Of a stretch of 64,000 nt of DNA, positions 22,010 to 33,809 are shown piece by piece. Positions within the stretch are counted from its first letter, which is position 1. Each line of letters opens with the position of its first letter. The position numbers were made by a program, and so were the translations under genes. Below the pieces are notes generated by a model. That model saw only the letters and a list, made by a program, of their open reading frames with translations, did no database searches and was not told where the DNA came from. Source of the stretch: Poa pratensis (lineage: Eukaryota > Streptophyta > Magnoliopsida > Poales > Poaceae); the NCBI GenBank assembly GCA_947311845.1, contig CAMZMU010000027.1, positions 45,556,053 to 45,620,052 on the forward strand. Reading direction: 5' to 3'.

Positions 22010-24329
22010 AACTACAACTCTCTACTCGCTAACAGAGAATATATAATCTGAATATATTAGCTAGTGTTTGTACAAGATCAGAATCTTGAGTTCATGTTGG
22101 TTGAAGCATTGGATGGGTTTAGAGTTTTCATTAGTGAGTGTATTTACCAGGAGGCAAGCTAGGTTCGTACATGGTTCCATACAGCGATGCAAATTAGTTC
22201 ATTCTAAAAAAAAAAATCTGTGGGCAGTGAGATTTTGACACATAAATGATTCCATTGCAAGACTTCTGAATGTTCTCTTGAGGCTTCCACTAAATTCTCC
22301 AGAGCAAAATAACATCTTCTAAACTCCTACCAATCGCATATGTGCTTCTTATGTTTGTAATACAACAGTATTGAATACATAATCTAGATACATCTTCAGA
22401 CGGCTACATTAGTATGATGCAATAAAATTTACCACTACAAATAGCTGGGCTAATAAGCATAGGGTGTATATGAGGTATGGCCGTATGAGGATGATATCAT
22501 AGTTACCTCAGAAATGCCCGCATCTTCAGCGTGCCAATTATGTAAAATTTCATGATCTGCCCATTGCAATTAACAAGTATGGTGACACTCAACCACATAC
22601 AAGAACACCTGCAACACACACCAAATCGACAATCCCGTCAAATAGCCATCCACATGGACAGGAGTGAGCACAAACAAAGGTGTAATTCACAATCCTTAAC
22701 GGTTGTACTGAAAGTGTCATATAGTCATCCACATGGAAACGGTGTAAGTATGGTATTGGAAGTCTGTCATTGTCCTTATACTTAAAATATTTCAAGAGAG
22801 TTTGTAAACCACCCTGTTTCAGAAGTAAGTCAACTATCATATGGTCCAAGTACGTAATTCAGACTACTTCAGCTCAAGGACCTGAAAATCACAATCTTAG
22901 CATAGTTAACTTACCTTCCCTTGGAGCAAGGAATCAAGGAAGTATATAGCTGGGAGCCCTTTTCCTTGAGTTCTGCAGGGATGCTTTCCAAGTTGCCTCC
23001 TTGTTGTCTGTTGCAATCTGTATTCAGAGACAGTTCTATACATGTCCAATTCCCAGCTGGAGGCGAACCATCGAATAAGGACTGACCTGGGTGTATTTCA
23101 AGTAACTCGGAAATTCACATGATTTCCCATTAACCAATCTAAAATACGGCATATGGAAGTGGATGAGTAGAATCAAACTTCATTCGCATGATTTTTGGAA
23201 GAACAAGTGCATAGCTCATGCCCAATCAAGCACGCATTTGATCCTTACATACACGTACATGATTCAGTGTGATATTTTTACCTTTTTTTTTTACTGAAGA
23301 AATTGGTTATGCAGCCCAATGATGAAACCTGATACATCCACGATCCTCAGTTGAGTAGACTGAGTAAAATACATGTACCCAGTATAGCTGCAAGATCAAG
23401 TCATCACCAAATCAACACTGCACGAGCTTATTTCTACCTGCTGCAATTTACGAACAAGATTCTGAAGAAATAGTAACAATGTTAAGACTTCAGAAGTTCA
23501 GAGAAGGATATTAATGGTTGGCCGACCTTCCGAGGTAGAGGTCCATAGATGATGAAGAGATCAGTGCGGCAACAAACATCTGGACACAAGTAGGCCAACA
23601 TGAGGCATTGTTACCCTGCCGCAACCACCCCTTGCAAAATCGCAGCAAACAAATCCACCCAATCTCGTATCCTGATCATCAGGAGGAATCAAATAAAATA
23701 CCCTCCCCAAATCACATCCGAATAACCGACGATTCATGGCTCTCACCAACGCAATAGACAATGGCAATGGTCTCCCAGGGTAGTCCTGACACGCCATGCC
23801 TCGACGACGGTATGCTCCGTTGATGGTGAGGGGTGTGCCCTTCTTGACCAAGAGGCCGGCGCGGCTGCGGCGTCGGAGACGGGTGAGGCAGGGAAAAGAG
23901 GGTGCCAAAAAGTGAGCATTGAACATGAACTTACACACATGTTCAAGAAAGTGAACATCCCTAAACATGCGCTTTGGATGCACATAGAGCATCAACAACA
24001 AATATAAGCATATTTCATGACAGTAGCTAGCTGCGTACCCAATGGTAAACATCTAGAACCTTTGAAATTATATAGCAGAGTAACTTGCTTGTGTGTAACT
24101 ATGTGGAGATCTGTATCAGTGCATTTTACTGGTCAACTACAGTTGTCTAAATCCTTTTCAGGGCGAAGCATTGCCTGAGAAGAACGATATGATGATATGT
24201 AAAGTGTGATTAAATATAGCGACCAGACATCTAATTTACTCCTTTGTTCCGTCTGAAGTGAGAGCTAACGTCAAGTCTGTCTAATCTCTGATGGTAGGCA
24301 TGAGACCAGGAAGTAGAGAACGACTCCGC
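22010..24329 (-). other. Helitron interior with exon-like fragments of unknown origin
   Basis: Mixed sequence. A candidate mini-exon on the minus strand, 23017-22915, is bounded by AATACAG and AAG/GTAAGT and is open in one frame (containing LESIPAELKEKGSQLYTSLI). A 163-codon minus-strand frame at 24052-23561 contains GAYRRRGMACQDYPGRPLPL but no motif I recognise. These agree in strand with the Helitron, as captured gene pieces normally do. No parent gene is named. Confidence 0.4.
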
Positions 24330-25723
24330 ATTACTAACTATATAAAAGTTGTCCCCTTTCGTGGCCTCTCAGGGGCTCTGCCACTGTTTGTTACTGTATC
24401 AATCTACAGTAACGAACAGCGTTCGATCCACGCCCTCCGTCGATGATCCAACGGCCCTCGCTGCCCCGAAACACCGTTTCACAAAAAGCCCCTCGCGGCC
24501 GAGAAATTGCCCCACGACCCAGAGTTTTACGTACAGAAGGACCTACAACGAATTACGCCAAACCCCATGGACTTTTTTGAAAAAAAAACAGAAATCCCCC
24601 CGTCCCCTCCTTCCTCTCCCGCGAAGCCGGAGGCCGCCGCCGGCGCCGCGACGCGTCCTCGCCGCTCCGGCCTCCCCCGTCCAAATCGACGCGCACGGCG
24701 GGCTTCACCGTCCTCGCCTCCACTCTCCCGTTGAGGTTCGCGTCCCGAAATGCCTGGCCGTCATGGGAATCGACGCCCACACGCCCGCCGAACGCCGCCG
24801 CGTCCGCACGCCGCAGTCGCCGCTCCGGCGACCATAAAGCGGCGGCGCCGCCGGATTCGGGCGCTCCTCGACCAGGCGCGTCCTCCGCGCAGGCGCGCGT
24901 GTCCCAGAAGCCGCCCGGGCGCCGGCGGCGAGCTCCGCGCCACCGCTGCGGCTCCAGATGCCGCTGACGTCGTTGACGTCCGCACGGCGCGCAGTGGGCC
25001 TGGGCCGCATGCTGGGCCGCGTGCTGGTCCGCGTGCTGGGCCGGCCTGGCTGCCTGCTGCGCCCGTTTTTTTTTTCCTTTCCTTTTTTCCCTGCTTTACA
25101 AAACTTCATAACCTTTTAAAATGCAACTCCAAAAGAATTTCAAACCAATCTCTACAAATTTGTGAAAACCAATGTAACCATTACAAACTCTTTGGCCCTT
25201 TTCTAAACTGTTACACCTCTTTCAAATTAGGAATAATACTCAAATTAGCCCAACTTAGAAAAAACTAAAAAAAATAACATCGTCATTTCAAATAAGTAAT
25301 TCGAAACAAAAATACAAAAAATATAAACACCTCCATAAATGAACATGCAGAAAAAATATTAGATGTTATCAATATGACTAGAAGAAGGCCAAAAAAAAAA
25401 CAACACGAAAATAAAATTTGAATTTCCCGAACTACTACGTCTTTGGACAAATTCTATGGAAATGCACAAACATGACAAAGAATTTAAATCGGAACTTAAA
25501 ATTTTAGACTTCTCAAGATTGCATCGTTAGCCATACAATGTACTTCTTTTCATTAATAGGTTACATCAAATATTTCAGACGGAACACACGCATAACACAT
25601 CGATTCGAATAAGTTAATACTTACATGTAACATAACTGCACTCGCTCCGATTTTCCAATTCAACTTAATGAATGTCCAAACAGAACTTAATTCCTCCTTA
25701 TTACATAATGAAATTAAAATAAT
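24330..25723. repeat. 1394-bp tandem duplication, first copy
   Basis: Begins ATTACTAACTATATAAAAGT and ends TTAAAATAAT. It contains a TATA-like box, a CpG-rich block (about 24600-25070) with overlapping open frames in several registers, and an AT-rich 3' half. It is nearly identical to 25724-27117. Confidence 0.95.
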
Positions 25724-27117
25724 ATTACTAACTATATAAAAGTTGTCCCCTTTCGTGGCCTCTCAGGGGCTCTGCCACTGTTTGTTACTGTATCAATCTA
25801 CAGTAACGAACAGCGTTCGATCCACGCCCTCCGTCGATGATCCAACGGCCCTCGCTGCCCCGAAACACCGTTTCACAAAAAAGCCCCTCGCGGCCGAGAA
25901 ATTGCCCCACGACCCAGAGTTTTACGTACAGAAGGACCTACAACGAATTACGCCAAACCCCATGGACTTTTTTGAAAAAAAAACAGAAATCCCCCCGTCC
26001 CCTCCTTCCTCTCCCGCGAAGCCGGAGGCCGCCGCCGGCGCCGCGACGCGTCCTCGCCGCTCCGGCCTCCCCCGTCCAAATCGACGCGCACGGCGGGCTT
26101 CACCGTCCTCGCCTCCACTCTCCCGTTGAGGTTCGCGTCCCGAAATGCCTGGCCGTCATGGGAATCGACGCCCACACGCCCGCCGAACGCCGCCGCGTCC
26201 GCACGCCGCAGTCGCCGCTCCGGCGACCATAAAGCGGCGGCGCCGCCGGATTCGGGCGCTCCGCGACCAGGCGCGTCCTCCGCGCAGGCGCGCGTGTCCC
26301 AGAAGCCGCCCGGGCGCCGGCGGCGAGCTCCGCGCCACCGCTGCGGCTCCAGATGCCGCTGACGTCGTTGACGTCCGCACGGCGCGCAGTGGGCCTGGGC
26401 CGCATGCTGGGCCGCGTGCTGGTCCGCGTGCTGGGCCGGCCTGGCTGCCTGCTGCGCCCGTTTTTTTTTTTCCTTTCCTTTTTTCCCTGCTTTACAAAAC
26501 TTCATAACCTTTTAAAATGCAACTCCAAAAGAATTTCAAACCAATCTCTACAAATTTGTGAAAACCAATGTAACCATTACAAACTCTTTGGCCCTTTTCT
26601 AAACTGTTACACCTCTTTCAAATTAGGAATAATACTCAAATTAGCCCAACTTAGAAAAAACTAAAAAAAATAACATCGTCATTTCAAATAAGTATTTCGA
26701 AACAAAAATACAAAAAATATAAACACCTCCATAAATGAACATGCAGAAAAAATATTAGATGTTATCAATATGACTAGAAGAAGGCCAAAAAAAAAAACAC
26801 GAAAATAAAATTTGAATTTCCCGAACTACTACGTCTTTGGACAAATTCTATGGAAATGCACAAACATGACAAAGAATTTAAATCGGAACTTAAAATTTTA
26901 GACTTCTCAAGATTGCATCGTTAGCCATACAATGTACTTCTTTTCATTAATAGGTTACATCAAATATTTCAGACGGAACACACGCATAACACATCGATTC
27001 GAATAAGTTAATACTTACATGTAACATAACTGCACTCGCTCCGATTTTCCAATTCAACTTAATGAATGTCCAAACAGAACTTAATTCCTCCTTATTACAT
27101 AATGAAATTAAAATAAT
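25724..27117. repeat. 1394-bp tandem duplication, second copy
   Basis: Direct head-to-tail repeat of 24330-25723. By eye I see only a handful of differences (one-base A-run and T-run changes, a T/G substitution near 26261, an A/T change near 26693, a short A-run indel near 26796), so identity exceeds 99%. ATTACTAAC occurs at both joints. The long frames on both strands are compositional, and I do not call a gene. Confidence 0.95.
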
Positions 27118-29539
27118 GCTCTACTGCATGCACATTCAAAAAAAAAAGCAAATTCATTTCCCTTTAAATATATTTCCTGATGTGTAGGCCTAGACGATTT
27201 AACTAAATTGAAATAGAATTGTAAATGTAACCTTCTTCTGCCAATTGTCAACATATTCAAACATAGACCTTCTTCTGCCAATTGCCAACATATTCAAACA
27301 TAGATTACTTTTGCATGTGAACATTCACAAATTTGAAGTTTTCCCACCAAATATTCGCACACACGATAAATAAGTCAACGTTAACCACAAAAACAAAAAA
27401 AACACACCTACTATTTACAACACTTGATCAAATTTCAAGTTTGAAAACTTGACAACGTCCGATGCCTTCTGAAGCTGAGCATTTAAAAACCACAAAAAAA
27501 ATCACAGGCGAGCAGCTTTTACCGATTTTGAAATTTAGACAACCTCGCCACCAATGCGGATGGATGCAGCCAAAAATAATGGAACAAATCTAAACAACTT
27601 TTCAATGTGCACATCTTCAAATTTGACATCCACCACCGTATCAACTTTTTGAATGTGCACATCTCCAAATTTAACTTCCACCGACCACCGTATTCACAAA
27701 TATGCCAACTATAACAACACAAGAAAAATAAACGTTTTCTATAGTGTTGAACTAATACAACGAATATTACAATTTTGTATTCAACCAATTACAACATATT
27801 AGTATATTTGGATATTTCAAACAGCTAGGATATTAGAGGCACTACAAAATATATTGGCGTGCTCGAGAAAATTAATGATATTTATTAATGCCAACGAAAA
27901 AAATGTTGGAACTGGTGAATACAACTACAAAAAAAAACAAATACCTATTATATTTTCAACGAATATTTTTTTAAAGATCTACAACACATAAAAGAAATAT
28001 GAAATATTCCGAGTTTTGTTTGAACAAAAATAAAATAATAATAATAAAAGGTTCTGCTTCTGCTATGTTCCAATTCCTTAAACAAATGATAACAGAGACA
28101 TTTTTTTACAATACTCGAAATGCTTCACAACTCACTTAATAATGGCGCCATTTATCTAAAACCTACAAGTACTGTTCCACTTTACAATAACAAAATTAAA
28201 AAAACATGTTTGCAAGTTGCAAGCTGTCCAACATTTGAGCGAATACTCCGATATTCCATAAAATAAAACCAAAATGCTCACCAAAAAAAAAAAAACACAG
28301 TGCACTCATAACAAACACCAAATTTATTTCACCATTTTAATTTGGCCAACATTCGCTTTCCCCAAATGTGGAATCATATTCAAATGGATTGTTCTGATTT
28401 CAATTAAATATTGACAGCGAAATACAAACATGTTTGAGCATTTCGAACCTTCAAATATTTAAATATTGTACACAAAATATCAGAAATGCACACACAAAAA
28501 ATGCTACCTACTTATAAGAAATCAAACAAATGTTTCAACACTTCACTTTAGCCCACATTTTCGTTAACAAAAATATATATACATACTGCACACAAAAAAA
28601 ATCACCAATGTCGTGTCAATAACTCCATAATTTGTAATATTTGTGCAAAAAATAAATGCATTACACAAACAATGTCAACAATTCTTTTCATAAAATAAAA
28701 TAGGTAACCAAAAAAACAAAAAACAGTTCATATTCCCAAAAATATTCGCCAACACTGAAAGAATTCAAAATTGAATACAATCTACGTTGCACAAATTCTA
28801 AAACTCTTTTTGACCACAAATATGACACACATCACAAAAAATAAATGCTACCAAATTCTACCAAAATGAAATACAATTTACCAAAATCCTATATACACTT
28901 GCTCCAAATATATGGAGCTGAACTTGAAGAAAAAAAAACTCTAGCTATGGAAAGCAATTGAATAGATGTGCATTTCCACTTATTATGAACTTTAAGTAAA
29001 ATGTTGCCAACACAGTAAATTAACCTCCTCTTAATATGAAATTCAGATGCAATTCTTCAAATTATATATTCACTTTACTATATGCTCATACGATGCACAT
29101 CTTCTGATTGAGAATCTAAATTAATTTTTTACACCAACATACAAACATAATCCAACATTAAAATTTGCCAACTATTCAAATTTGCCGTAGCATTTCTAAA
29201 TTTTTAAAATTGTCCACCATTTTTTCTATAACTCATTAAATATTATTTGGAAAATACAAGCACATTTCGACATTTCAACCTCATGCAATAACAAATATAC
29301 TACAGAATATATCTACATGCTCACCAAAATAAATAATACTTATAAATGCCAAAATACAAACTTATTTACACAATTCAAAATTAAAAGAAAAAATCACACA
29401 AGCACGGCGTGACGACGCGGAAAATACCACTAGTACTCTGAAGAAATAAAAGAAACAGAGAACGACTGCATACTCTGAAGAAATAACAGAAACAAGCACG
29501 TAGACAATTACTGAACACAGCCACTCAACTGATCCAATC
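27118..29539. other. AT-rich Helitron filler, no gene seen
   Basis: About 2.4 kb of A-rich sequence with many ACAAA, CCAAAT and A-run words; two short direct repeats CCTTCTTCTGCCAATTG at about 27231 and 27269. No frame or motif is supported. Confidence 0.6.
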
Positions 29540-30153
29540 GAACAAGCGGATGGCATCAGAGAGTGGGCGCCGTCAGCCCCATACTTGGCGCTCCTCCGGA
29601 GCGAGGCACCTCGCCGGCCCCCGCCCGTCCGTGCGGTGATGGATCAGGCCCGGGGAACATCCCCAACCGATCGTCTTCCTGGCTCCGTCACCGTGGGAGC
29701 TCCCTGTGTTAGGCCACCTCCACTACCTCGTGGGGGACCTGCCGCATGCGCCTGGTGCGACCTCGCACGGCGCCACGGCTTGCTGGTGCACCTCCGCCTC
29801 CATTTTCTCTCATCCGTCGGCGACCTTCAATCGAGGTGGGGACGGTGGTGGCCGTGCTGCACCGGCCAGGGCGACCGATGCATGGGCGAGGGCGCCTCAA
29901 TGGAGATCCCAAGGCAGCGGCCGACGGACGCGCGGTGTGATGGAGTTGCAGCACCGAAACCCTAGCCAGGGAATAGAGGAGAAGAGGCGATGGGAAACAA
30001 CCAAATAGAGTCGGGGGCGATGAGAGCAGCATATGGGCCGTGTCCGCTCTCTTGATGGCCCATGCGCGAGTGGCTATCGAGGGATGGCAGAAAATGGAGG
30101 CGGAAAACGGAGGCTTCACCAACGTACGTCCAACTCCCATTTAATAGTAAAGA
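29540..30153 (-). pseudogene. GC-rich exon-like block at the Helitron 5' end
   Basis: On the minus strand, reading in from the Helitron 5' end at 30153, a GC-rich block contains a CTAGGGTTTCGG-like 5'-UTR word (about 29960) followed by GC-rich sequence with overlapping open frames (for example 29965-29585 on the plus strand and 30140-29709 on the minus). It resembles a captured first exon or promoter. No protein family is recognised and the coding strand is uncertain. Confidence 0.4.
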
Positions 30154-30175
30154 TTTTGCCATACTCTAATCACAG

Positions 30176-30425
30176 GAATACACTGCCAAAGCTGTGAAAG
30201 AAATATCCCGACTCAAGGGTCTGTTGAAAACTGAGCGAGAAGGTCGGAGGAAGGCAGAGGAAGAGTTAGAACAACTCGAGAAAACCATAACCGATCTTTC
30301 CCAAGAAAATTCTGATCTGAAGGAAGAAATGAAAGATAAAGAAGTATGGGATGAACAACTGAAGAAAGCTTGCAAAGACTGTGAAACAGCTGAGGCCGAG
30401 TTATCTGGCCTGAAGAAAACGATCT
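30176..30425 (+). pseudogene. Gypsy A antisense ORF, exon 4 (coiled coil)
   Basis: First exon after the Helitron, following acceptor AATCACAG (30168-30175) and ending before GTAACC at 30426. It encodes an unbroken, Glu/Lys/Leu-rich helix: KEISRLKGLLKTEREGRRK, then EELEQLEKTITDLSQENSDL, with heptad spacing of hydrophobics, so a coiled coil is expected. The Gypsy B exon at 42643-42368 has the same character and place. It probably mediates self-assembly or partner binding (inference). Confidence 0.7.
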
Positions 30426-30484
30426 GTAACCCGGGTTTTCTTAACCCAGCACTTTTGCCATCTTAACCATCTTTCTGTTAACAG

Positions 30485-31248
30485 GTAAACGTGATGCTCA
30501 TGTGCCAAAAACCACCGCTACCAAGCTAAAGGATCTATACTCTTTTGTACGCCAACTGTATTTCGGAAGCTGTGAGATCATCAAGGCGACCCGGGGCTGG
30601 GAAAATCCACCAAGCACAATTCATGAAGTGATTGGCAATTTATCCACTACACCTGGCTGGCTGGAACAATGGAAGAGGTATGCTTGCAGAGCCGGCGTGA
30701 TGCGAGGTCTTGCTCTTGTCAAGGCCTATCACCCGAACATTGATCTCATTCCACTAATGCGTGGCTTTCCTGAGTTTAATGCTGACAAGACCCGGTTTAA
30801 CAAGAAATCTTATAACCGGGTCATGCAACAGACTCGATATGTTGCCACCCAGATTGCGAACAAGATGAAACTTTCGTCTTTTCAGTATGGGTATGATTCA
30901 GATGACCAAGAGGTGATTGACGAAGAGCCGCCCAGCGTGGACCTGTTCCAAAGCTACAGGAACACCCAAGCGCAGCAATCTACTGCCCCAGGCTCATCAA
31001 CTCCCAGTATCGTTCCTCCGGCTTGTGCAGTGGTTGAGCAAGAGGACCCAGAGTTCTTTGAATCTCTTGTTTCTGTGACTTGGAAGAAAAGTACCGATGC
31101 TTCACCTGAAGCCCCCAAGACCCAAGTTACTGCAACCAAGGCGACGGAAGAAGACCCGGCTCCCACCTCAGGCAATGACCCGCATGCTACCGCGAAGGAC
31201 TCGACCACCGCTGGAACAGAAGACCCAGCTCCTGAAACAGGGGCTTAA
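30485..31248 (+). CDS. Gypsy A antisense ORF, exon 5 (C-terminal domain)
   Basis: It starts after GTTAACAG (30477-30484) and ends with TAA at 31246-31248. A conserved helical domain of about 130 residues contains LKDLYSFVRQLYFGSCEII, GWLEQWKRYACRAGVMRGLAL, VKAYHPNIDLIPLMRGFPEF and YNRVMQQTRYVATQIANKM. A Thr/Pro/Glu-rich tail follows. Gypsy B (42283-41439) and the shorter Gypsy C form (63147-62498) share the ALxKxYxPxxDxxxxxxGxP core. The exon is fully open. No family with known function is recognised. It is the most 3' part of the antisense gene and ends about 780 bp before the convergent integrase stop. Confidence 0.65.
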
Positions 31249-32025
31249 CTTATCTCTGCAGATGCTTGTATCTGCTAAAAACAATGTTTCATTTGGCCCT
31301 TCGGGCGGGTTTGTAATAACTTAATACTTTGAGCCTCATATTTTGATAGTGCGCCTGTGCACTTTTGAAACTATGCTTGATATGTAATGAACTTTTAGCT
31401 TTCGCTTGTTCTGCAAAGTTTATGGTTTTGATGACCCTTTTGGTTTCTTTAAACTATAAGCCAGCTTTCGCATGGATTTTCTCTGTTGCAACATCTCTGT
31501 TAAAAACAGGGTCAATCTAGTCCCAATGGGCCTCATGATTGACTAAATTCACAGGCACGCAATCATGCCATATAAGTGCGAATCACATCAAGCTTAAGTT
31601 AGATAACCAAGTAAATAATGGCTCATAAAATTGGCCGGGTCATGAGATTGCAGCTGTACTTTTTCAGAAGTAATCAGCCCCCATGACCAAAGTGGCTTTA
31701 TTTGCCGGGTCTTGAGTTTATAGCTGCGCTATTCAAACGATCAGCCCCCAAGACCTAAAAACACGGCGAGTTTCTCAATGGGAAATGTCGGGTTATGAAT
31801 TGAAAAACATAATGTAAATCTAACTAAACAAATAAGATAAACAGTAAAAGTGCAGGAAAAAAAAAGATTTTTCTGTCAAACTTCACTATATTCATATAGT
31901 AGGTCAGCAAACCGACTCATTAAAAACCTTCCAGTCCCCTTAGGTACCCTGGTAAGGAAAAGAGTGCGTCTGAAACCTGCTTCTTTTTTACATCGTGTGT
32001 TACATCTGATATGCTGAAACTAAGT
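31249..32025. other. Convergent intergenic spacer between aORF and pol of Gypsy A
   Basis: No coding region. It holds the 3' ends of two convergent genes. On the pol strand, 31990-31910 contains a block (GCAGGTTTCAGACGCACTC, then TTACCAGGGTACCTAAGGGG, then GGTTTTTAATGAG) almost identical to Gypsy B 40598-40680. Two AGCCCCCA(A/T)GACC repeats lie at about 31676 and 31741. Confidence 0.7.
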
Positions 32026-33214
32026 CTAAGTATAATAAGGACGAAGCTGTGCAGTGTTCCAAGGCCACTTTTGTTCCTCCAATGTTGTGGTGCTATGATC
32101 AGTATTGCTGGATATTTCACTATGTTCTCTTGCATCTACCAAATAATATGACCTATTTTGCAGATTCTGGCTCACAATGAAAGGACCTTCCCATGGAGGT
32201 GATGATTTGTGCAGCCCGACCTGTGATTGAACCAAGCATAGAACTAAGTCACCTTCTTGGAAAGAACGAGTCCTGACCCGGTGGCTATGGTAACGACGCA
32301 GGTCTTGCTGATAAATTGTTGATCTTTCCAGGGCTTGCTCCATGACTTCTTCTAGCACATCCAATGAATCTTTTCGGGTTACCTCGTTTTCGGCCTCAAC
32401 GTAAGCGGCCACACGAGGCGAGTCATGAATAATGTCACTGGGTAATACTGCCTCTGCACCGTAGACCATGAAGAACGGCGTGAGTTTTGTTGATCTATTT
32501 GGTGTTGTGTTGATACCCCAAACTACAGAGGGTAACTCCTCTACCCACGCTCCAGCGGCTCTCTTGCATGGGACCTAGAGTCGTGGTTTCAATCCTTTGA
32601 GTAGCTCCTGATTTGCACGCTCAACTTGCCCATTGGCCTGTGGATGAGCCACAGAAGCAACGTCAAGCCAGATTCCATTGTTTCCAAAAAAATTGCTACC
32701 TCTCCCAGTGACATGTTGGTTCCATTATCTGTGATAATGCTATGTGGATAACCAAAGCAAAAATGATCCTCTTCAAAAACACCACTGTTGTAGCTGCTTC
32801 GCAATTTGTGACTGGCATAACCTCAAACCACTTGGTAAATTTATCAATGGCAACTAGGAGGTGGGTGTTCTTGCAAGGGGACATCTGGAAGGGTCCCACC
32901 ATATCAAGAGCCCAAACTGTAAAAGGCCATATCAAAGGTATGGTTCTCAACTACTGAGCCGGCACATGTGCTTGCCTGGCATATCTCTGACATCCATCAC
33001 ATCTTTTCACCATACGCTCTGCATCTGCCAATGCTGTGAGCCAGAAAAATCCGTGTCTGAAGGCTTTTGCCACCAAAGACCGGGTTAATGCATGATGCCC
33101 ACAATCTCCCTCATGTATTTCTCGCAAAATTTTCCTGCCTTCTTCTGGTGAAACACACCGCTGAAAAACTCCTGATGTGCTTCGCTTGAATAACTCGCCT
33201 TCTATGACCACATA
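32026..33214 (-). pseudogene. Gypsy A integrase
   Basis: Minus-strand integrase downstream of the Gypsy B insertion point. The zinc-binding HHCC region (GDCGHHALTRS ... KRCDGCQRYA) is followed by the catalytic core: LDMVGPF (first Asp) and HSIITDNGTN (second Asp, after a frameshift near 32740). The third acidic position lies around 32630, where the sequence is corrupted. The C-terminal part (32469-32026) has MVYGAEAVLPSDI, RSFQEGDLVLCLVQ and PPWEGPFIV, then LRPYYT before the stop, the usual Tat-type C-terminus. An in-frame stop follows the Zn domain (about 32951). The upstream part is at 46491-47720. Confidence 0.85.
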
Positions 33215-33809
33215 TGTTGGGGGAAAGATAACCCGGTAGGCCCAAGGATAGGGAAATTATGACCCGCCGGGAGGAAAGACTGGTGAGGCCCACCAGATCA
33301 GCATGGGCCGGGCTACATTGATGGACCAAGGAGTTTGTCGGTAACCCGGTGTATACAAGGGAGGTTCTAGAAGACCCGGAGGTGGTATGCGAGACTTGGA
33401 GGCCAAGATAGATGAGCTAGACTTTGGTTAGGACTCCGAGTTCGGGCGTGACCCGGCCTTACCTTGTAATCAACCAGGAGACCCGGGTATCTATATAAAC
33501 CGGCTCCTGGGTCATAGAACAGGACGAACTTCAGAGGACAGACTTTTGACATACAAGCTTGACAGCGAGAGAGAACCTTTGTAACCTAGACTCGGAACCC
33601 GTTGGTGTTGTTATCCACCGGGTGATCAAGATTGATATCAGAGTAAAGAAACACCAGGCTGGAAGTTGGTCTTTATCTCCAATGGAGAGGCTGAACCAGG
33701 ATACATCCTTTTTCCCTAGTGAGCTAAACAATCTCCCGAACACTACGACAGCCTTGCCTCCAATCTCAAGTTACCACCTGGTAACATCTGCCATGACAAA
33801 ACCACGACA
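33215..33809 (+). repeat. Gypsy B 5' LTR
   Basis: 595 bp, TGTTGGGGGAAAG...CCACGACA. TATA-like TATATAAA at 33492-33499. The U5 end contains the gag-frame ATG at 33682 (CTCCAATGGAGAGG). Confidence 0.95.

Larger units (their letters stand above)
15650..30153 (-). mobile_element. Helitron (14.5 kb, minus strand) inserted in the aORF intron of Gypsy A
   Basis: On the minus strand the element starts TCTTTACTATTAAATGGGAG (ending at 30153) and terminates ...GCATTCTCCTAG at 15650. An imperfect hairpin CCGTAGC-AAC-GCACGG lies about 8 bases before the CTAG. The flanking bases are A and T with no target duplication, as expected for Helitrons. The 5' end resembles the TCTMTAYTA-type start I remember for maize Helitrons. 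No Rep/helicase gene is visible, so it is non-autonomous. It carries LTR element D, a 1.39-kb tandem duplication and exon-like GC-rich blocks on its own strand, which fits gene capture. Confidence 0.75.

Noticed and set aside
24349..26507. Long overlapping open frames in the duplicated GC-rich block (up to 185 codons)
   Set aside because: Frames are open in several registers on both strands, Arg/Pro/Ala-rich, and end abruptly; this is a composition effect of CpG-rich DNA, with no domain or splice model.
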